Assembly: GCA_964615095.1 (NCBI GenBank)
Contig: CAZTPX010000016.1
Location: 39,316 to 103,315, forward strand
Length of the DNA: 64,000 nt
Origin: JANXQG01 sp964615095
Lineage (GTDB): Bacteria > Planctomycetota > Planctomycetia > Pirellulales > Thermoguttaceae
Direction: 5' to 3'
Each line of letters begins with the position of its first letter. The first letter of the stretch is position 1. Positions 61,801-64,000 of the stretch are shown piece by piece. The position numbers were made by a program, and so were the translations under genes. The notes under the pieces are model-generated. The model did no database searches, was not told the DNA's origin, and was given only the letters and a program-made list of their open reading frames with translations.

Positions 61801-61951
61801 GTTTGGCTTCGGTCCCGGCGCCCAGATGCAGCAGCCGCTGGCGATCGCCGTGATCGGCGGCCTGGCGGTCAACATGCTCATCACGCGGCTTTTGATCCCG
61901 GTGGGGTATCTGGTACTCCGCGGGCGGCCTGCGCGAAATCGTGTTGCCTGA
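58820..61951 (+). CDS. RND-family efflux transporter
   Basis: 1043 residues from ATG 58820, the ATGA overlap with the adaptor. Typical 12-segment RND layout: TM1 (FGLIVLAALLLAVFGFICML) followed by IYPEVAFPRITIVAQ, porter domain (VRSKTTRGASQVDVDFKPGA), TM4 with the proton-relay Asp pair in AIGLIIDDSVVVVEN near 415, a second porter half (EMDEGAFVLDYFMPPGTSL), and the relay Lys in GLDVKNGIILIEYI near 944. The Asp pair is HAE/AcrB-like rather than the heavy-metal type. Substrate unknown. The nearest downstream feature is tRNA-Ile, about 230 bases away. Confidence 0.93.
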   Translation: MIVSDVSSDSAPQAVKRGLNLVLLARPYFGLIVLAALLLAVFGFICMLRMPSGIYPEVAFPRITIVAQTAGLAVTTMEVAVSRPVEEALATVLLVQQVRSKTTRGASQVDVDFKPGADMVQALNDVRAKIADINAQFPPGTSTLIERQTPSIFPIISFVVTGSRDPSTLHDYAYYDLRPRISRIEDVSYVTIQGGDIREIVLEVDPQRLVATGLSIADVADRVGKEHRLRAVGRLDGGPLQFQVLLNSQAGEPLDLEQLVLAHVNGQTIRVADVGRTIISHEDRTSSIRSAGKDAVAVTVYRRLRGNALAISRRLNELLPELKQSAPPGIEITQVYDQGDLVRTSIANVRDAILIGGAFSVLILLLFLRSIRATLLTAVSIPLSLVITFVFLYLTGDTLNLMSLGGLAVAIGLIIDDSVVVVENIARHLAQGQSGDLAVDRASREISGAVIGSTWTTILVFLPLAFVHGMVGQFFQSLSLSLTVALLVSMVVSLTVIPVLASRFLANRAMPSSGPIYRVMADVYERVLRLGLRWPRLVMLLALLAVLPGWWFYSRLETAFMPEMDEGAFVLDYFMPPGTSLATTDQVAQRIDKVLMATPDVAGYLRRTGAENGIYATEAYRGDIEVVLKPGKRRSMDAIFDALKDELKSKVPEVRIKLHPLIHDQIDDLNGIESPVEVKIFGSDLAKLRELAEPIGELVEKAGGEEVDTRTRLGNPDLVVRPDRMVLARLGLTQQDVENQLNAALYGQIAATLPERDRITDIRVRYPDGVRFDRERLAQLPIALPPAAGGRTMVGGIAPPGFVFLSQVAAIELRRSPNALWRENQQPVIKVSGEGENLDLGKINRELQAGLSQISFPRGYRWELAGEYRAQQESFASLLMVLLSASALVFLLLGFQFRSLTLPLLIFLSQPISLASALGALWITGTPLNVSSFMGAILLIGLDVKNGIILIEYIGQLRAEGFSLHNALIHAGRVRFRPILMTSLATILGLLPLAFGFGPGAQMQQPLAIAVIGGLAVNMLITRLLIPVGYLVLRGRPARNRVA

Positions 61952-62181
61952 GGGCGTGCGGTTCATGCTATTTTCTCAAACTGTGAAAATCCGATTTGCG
62001 CCTCCTTACTTTTGCGCAAGGCCACTCCACATGCCGTAATTTTCGCAGATTTGGCTGCCCGGGGGTTTGACAGGCCCGAACCGTGAGCTACAATGCCATT
62101 TATGGGCCCGCAGGAAGGAAGCGATTTGCATATTTGAAAAACGCCCTTCGTGGTGGTGGCTCGATGAGAATATTCCTGAGC

Positions 62182-62255
62182 GGGCGCATAGCTCAGTTGG
62201 TTAGAGCGCGTCCCTGATAAGGACGAGGTCCCAAGTTCGAATCTTGGTGCGCCCA
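62182..62255 (+). tRNA. tRNA-Ile (anticodon GAT)
   Basis: Cloverleaf: acceptor GGGCGCA with TGCGCCC, D arm GCTC-AGTTGGTTA-GAGC, anticodon arm CGTCC-CTGATAA-GGACG (anticodon GAT), variable AGGTC, T arm CCAAG-TTCGAAT-CTTGG, discriminator A at 62255. CCA is not encoded. It stands alone, not in an rRNA operon, and an integrase gene begins 117 bases downstream, so its 3' end is a likely attachment site. Confidence 0.97.
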
Positions 62256-62371
62256 CTATAACGTAAGTATTGCCGAATCCTAGAGTTAGGATACCTGCTC
62301 GGCGTCGGGCAGTGCGGCTTTGAGGTCCTTGAAAAGTAGTACCGGTACTACTCAGGACCAAGGAGTTGCAC

Positions 62372-63622
62372 ATGCCCGTTTCTGTTTCTAATCCCCGTAC
62401 GCCCAAGTATCGCCACTACAAACCCAAGAACCTTGGGGTGGTCAGAATCAATGGCCACGACGAATACCTCGGTCGGTATAACTCTCCGGAAAGCTGGGAA
62501 CAGTATCACCGACTGATCGCTGAATGGCTCGCCAACGGGCGACAATCTCTGCCTCAGCCTACGGACAAGGCCGATGAGGCCCCCCCACTTTCGATTAACG
62601 ACGTCGTCCTGGCGCACTGGCAATTCGCCAAGTCCCACTACCTCAAGGACGGCAAACCGACTGTCACGCTTGAGAGTATCCGCGTGGCCCTGCGTCCCCT
62701 GCGCCAACTCTACGGCAGCACGCCGGCTGCCAAATTTGGTCCGAAGAGCCTGAAGGCCGTCCGTCAGCATTTGATCGGCACCGGGCTGTCCCGTGGCGTC
62801 ATCAACAAGCGGATCGGGCAGATCAAACGGGCGTTCAAGTGGGCCGTGGCCGAGGAACTGGTCCCGCCCAGCCTCTATCATGGTCTCCAAGCCGTCGCCG
62901 GCCTTACCTTTGGTCGATCCAAAGCCCGCGAAACCGAGCCCGTGCGACCCGTTCCCGACCTCCATGTCGCGGTCGTCCTACCCTTCGTTAGCCCCGTCGT
63001 GGCCGCCATGATCTTGCTCCAGCGCCTGAGCGGCATGCGGGCCGGCGAGATCGTCATCTTGCGCCCGCGCGACATCGACACGTCGGGCGATATCTGGATC
63101 TACGAGCCTTCGGACCACAAGGGCCGGTGGCGTGGGCACCGCAAACAGATACCGCTTGGGCCGGAGGCCCAGAAGATCCTCCAGCCATTTCTGGCCCGTG
63201 ACCCGCAGGCCTTTCTTTTTAGCCCCCAGGAAGCGGAAGCCTGGCGCCTGGAGCACCGTCCGCCCTATCATGGCCGGCAGCGGAAGACCAAGGTCTACGC
63301 GTGTGAACTGAAGCGCCGGCAGAAGCTCAAGGAAACCCGCCGGAAGAACAGGAAGCCGAAGCGGCCGAAGCGCGAGCGGTATAGTACCGACAGCTACCGC
63401 CGCGCGATAGAATACGGCATGAAGAAGGCGACGAAGGTCGGTTTTGTGATCCCGCACTTTCACCCGCATCAGATGCGACACTCGCGAGGCACTGAGGTGA
63501 GGCGGCGTTACGGCCTGGAGGCGGCACAGGCGGCTCTCGGCCACAGCAAGGCCGACGTGACGCAGATTTACGCCGAGCGAGATATGGAAAAGGCCCGGCA
63601 GGTTGCGCGGGAGATGGGGTAA
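62372..63622 (+). CDS. Tyrosine recombinase / integrase
   Basis: 416 residues. ATG 62372 has a perfect AAGGAG site six bases upstream. N-terminal SAM-like core-binding domain (about 75-180), then the catalytic domain: R223 in LSGMRAGEIV, a Lys in HRKQIPLG, H366-x-x-R369 in HPHQMRHSRGTEV, H391 in ALGHSKADVTQIY and nucleophile Y400. A basic insertion at about 310-337 (KRRQKLKETRRKNRKPKRPK) is unusual and may contact DNA. Its place right after tRNA-Ile suggests it integrates an island there. All catalytic residues are present. Confidence 0.93.
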   Translation: MPVSVSNPRTPKYRHYKPKNLGVVRINGHDEYLGRYNSPESWEQYHRLIAEWLANGRQSLPQPTDKADEAPPLSINDVVLAHWQFAKSHYLKDGKPTVTLESIRVALRPLRQLYGSTPAAKFGPKSLKAVRQHLIGTGLSRGVINKRIGQIKRAFKWAVAEELVPPSLYHGLQAVAGLTFGRSKARETEPVRPVPDLHVAVVLPFVSPVVAAMILLQRLSGMRAGEIVILRPRDIDTSGDIWIYEPSDHKGRWRGHRKQIPLGPEAQKILQPFLARDPQAFLFSPQEAEAWRLEHRPPYHGRQRKTKVYACELKRRQKLKETRRKNRKPKRPKRERYSTDSYRRAIEYGMKKATKVGFVIPHFHPHQMRHSRGTEVRRRYGLEAAQAALGHSKADVTQIYAERDMEKARQVAREMG

Positions 63623-63672
63623 GCTTCTCGGAAGGCGACGAACGCAAGGATAGCCAATAACGAAATGCAGAT

Positions 63673-64000
63673 ATGATGGTTGAGAACCAGAATGAAGTGC
63701 CGGGCCAGGGACCTGATGACCTAGCGATTGCCCGAGCCCGTGACGCGGCGACCGAGTGCGTGGCGGCCGTCAAATCTTTTTTTGACGCCGCTACCGCATG
63801 TCAGCAGTCGTATTCAGTGTATCCGCTCGACTGGTACAAACACAATCCAATCGACTACCGCCCGTATGCTGCTCGATTATACCGGGCACTTCGGGCAGGC
63901 TGGGGGCCCATCGGAAAAGTATGGCCCGAGCTGGAAACCATATATTACGGCTATGGCTGGATGGGTATTTACCTCCAAGACGAACCATTCACACGCGGTT
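63673..64000 (+). CDS. Uncharacterised cargo gene, 3' end outside the window
   Basis: Open frame from ATG 63673 (or 63676) to the window end, at least 109 codons: DDLAIARARDAATECVAAVK, SYSVYPLDWYKHNPIDYRPY and IYYGYGWMGIYLQDEP. Rich in Tyr/Trp, no recognised domain so far. It starts 50 bases after the integrase in the same direction and is less GC-biased than the housekeeping genes, as expected for island cargo. Confidence 0.6.
   Translation, partial: MMVENQNEVPGQGPDDLAIARARDAATECVAAVKSFFDAATACQQSYSVYPLDWYKHNPIDYRPYAARLYRALRAGWGPIGKVWPELETIYYGYGWMGIYLQDEPFTRG

Noticed and set aside
61963..62406. Minus-strand ORF containing GAPRFELGTSSLSGTRSNQL
   Set aside because: This is the well-known false translation of the antisense of a tRNA gene.

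Overview
The window (about 60% GC, protein-dense on both strands) looks like the chromosome of a planctomycete, probably near Pirellulales. Supporting signs are a BBP7-type barrel protein, a PEP-CTERM protein, a Cys/Pro/Ala-rich exported protein, DUF4838 and transglutaminase-like secreted proteins, a doubled UvrA of about 2,400 residues, and many palindromic intergenic repeats. Taxonomy is inferred from gene content only.

Layout. 1-494: 3' end of an NRAMP metal transporter. 0.5-4.9 kb (minus): a two-component array made by tandem duplication (histidine kinase, hybrid kinase, decayed kinase remnant, HD-GYP regulator). 5.8-7.7 kb: a scar of a frameshifted CHAT/TIR gene joined in frame to a serine-recombinase piece and a REC-Hpt tail. 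7.9-18.1 kb (minus): purN, ileS, a type IIG-like restriction-modification gene, purine nucleoside phosphorylase, an acidic repeat protein and a glycosyltransferase. 18.5-23.3 kb: exported superoxide dismutase, Cys-rich secreted protein, two paralogous lipoproteins, miaA. 23.3-24.9 kb: gene remnants and palindromes. 24.9-34.9 kb: secreted DUF4838 and two transglutaminase-like proteins, a nucleotidyltransferase pair, and truncated M20 peptidase and beta-helix genes. 35-42.2 kb: uvrA. 42.6-46.8 kb: BBP7 and PEP-CTERM proteins. 47.6-55.6 kb: a six-gene PknG-type kinase locus. 55.9-62.0 kb: divergent TolC-like and RND efflux genes. 62.2-64 kb: tRNA-Ile(GAT) followed by a tyrosine integrase and a cargo gene that runs off the window.

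Two things stand out. First, 47.6-55.6 kb encodes what looks like a complete PknG signalling module. The kinase keeps the rubredoxin-like/kinase/TPR order and the extreme C-terminal signature of mycobacterial PknG. It is co-oriented with a zinc-ribbon PP2C phosphatase, a von Willebrand A protein, a zinc-ribbon FHA protein and a four-helix membrane protein that sits like GlnX. Second, palindromic or purine/pyrimidine-mirrored repeats are carried in frame inside essential genes: five in uvrA, one just before the KMSKS loop of ileS, and one before the SAM motif of the methyltransferase. This resembles the in-frame palindromic elements of Rickettsia. Several further palindrome families lie between genes.

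Limits: all calls are from reading the sequence. No database search, alignment or structure prediction was run. Start codons were chosen by signal peptide, Shine-Dalgarno and overlap arguments.
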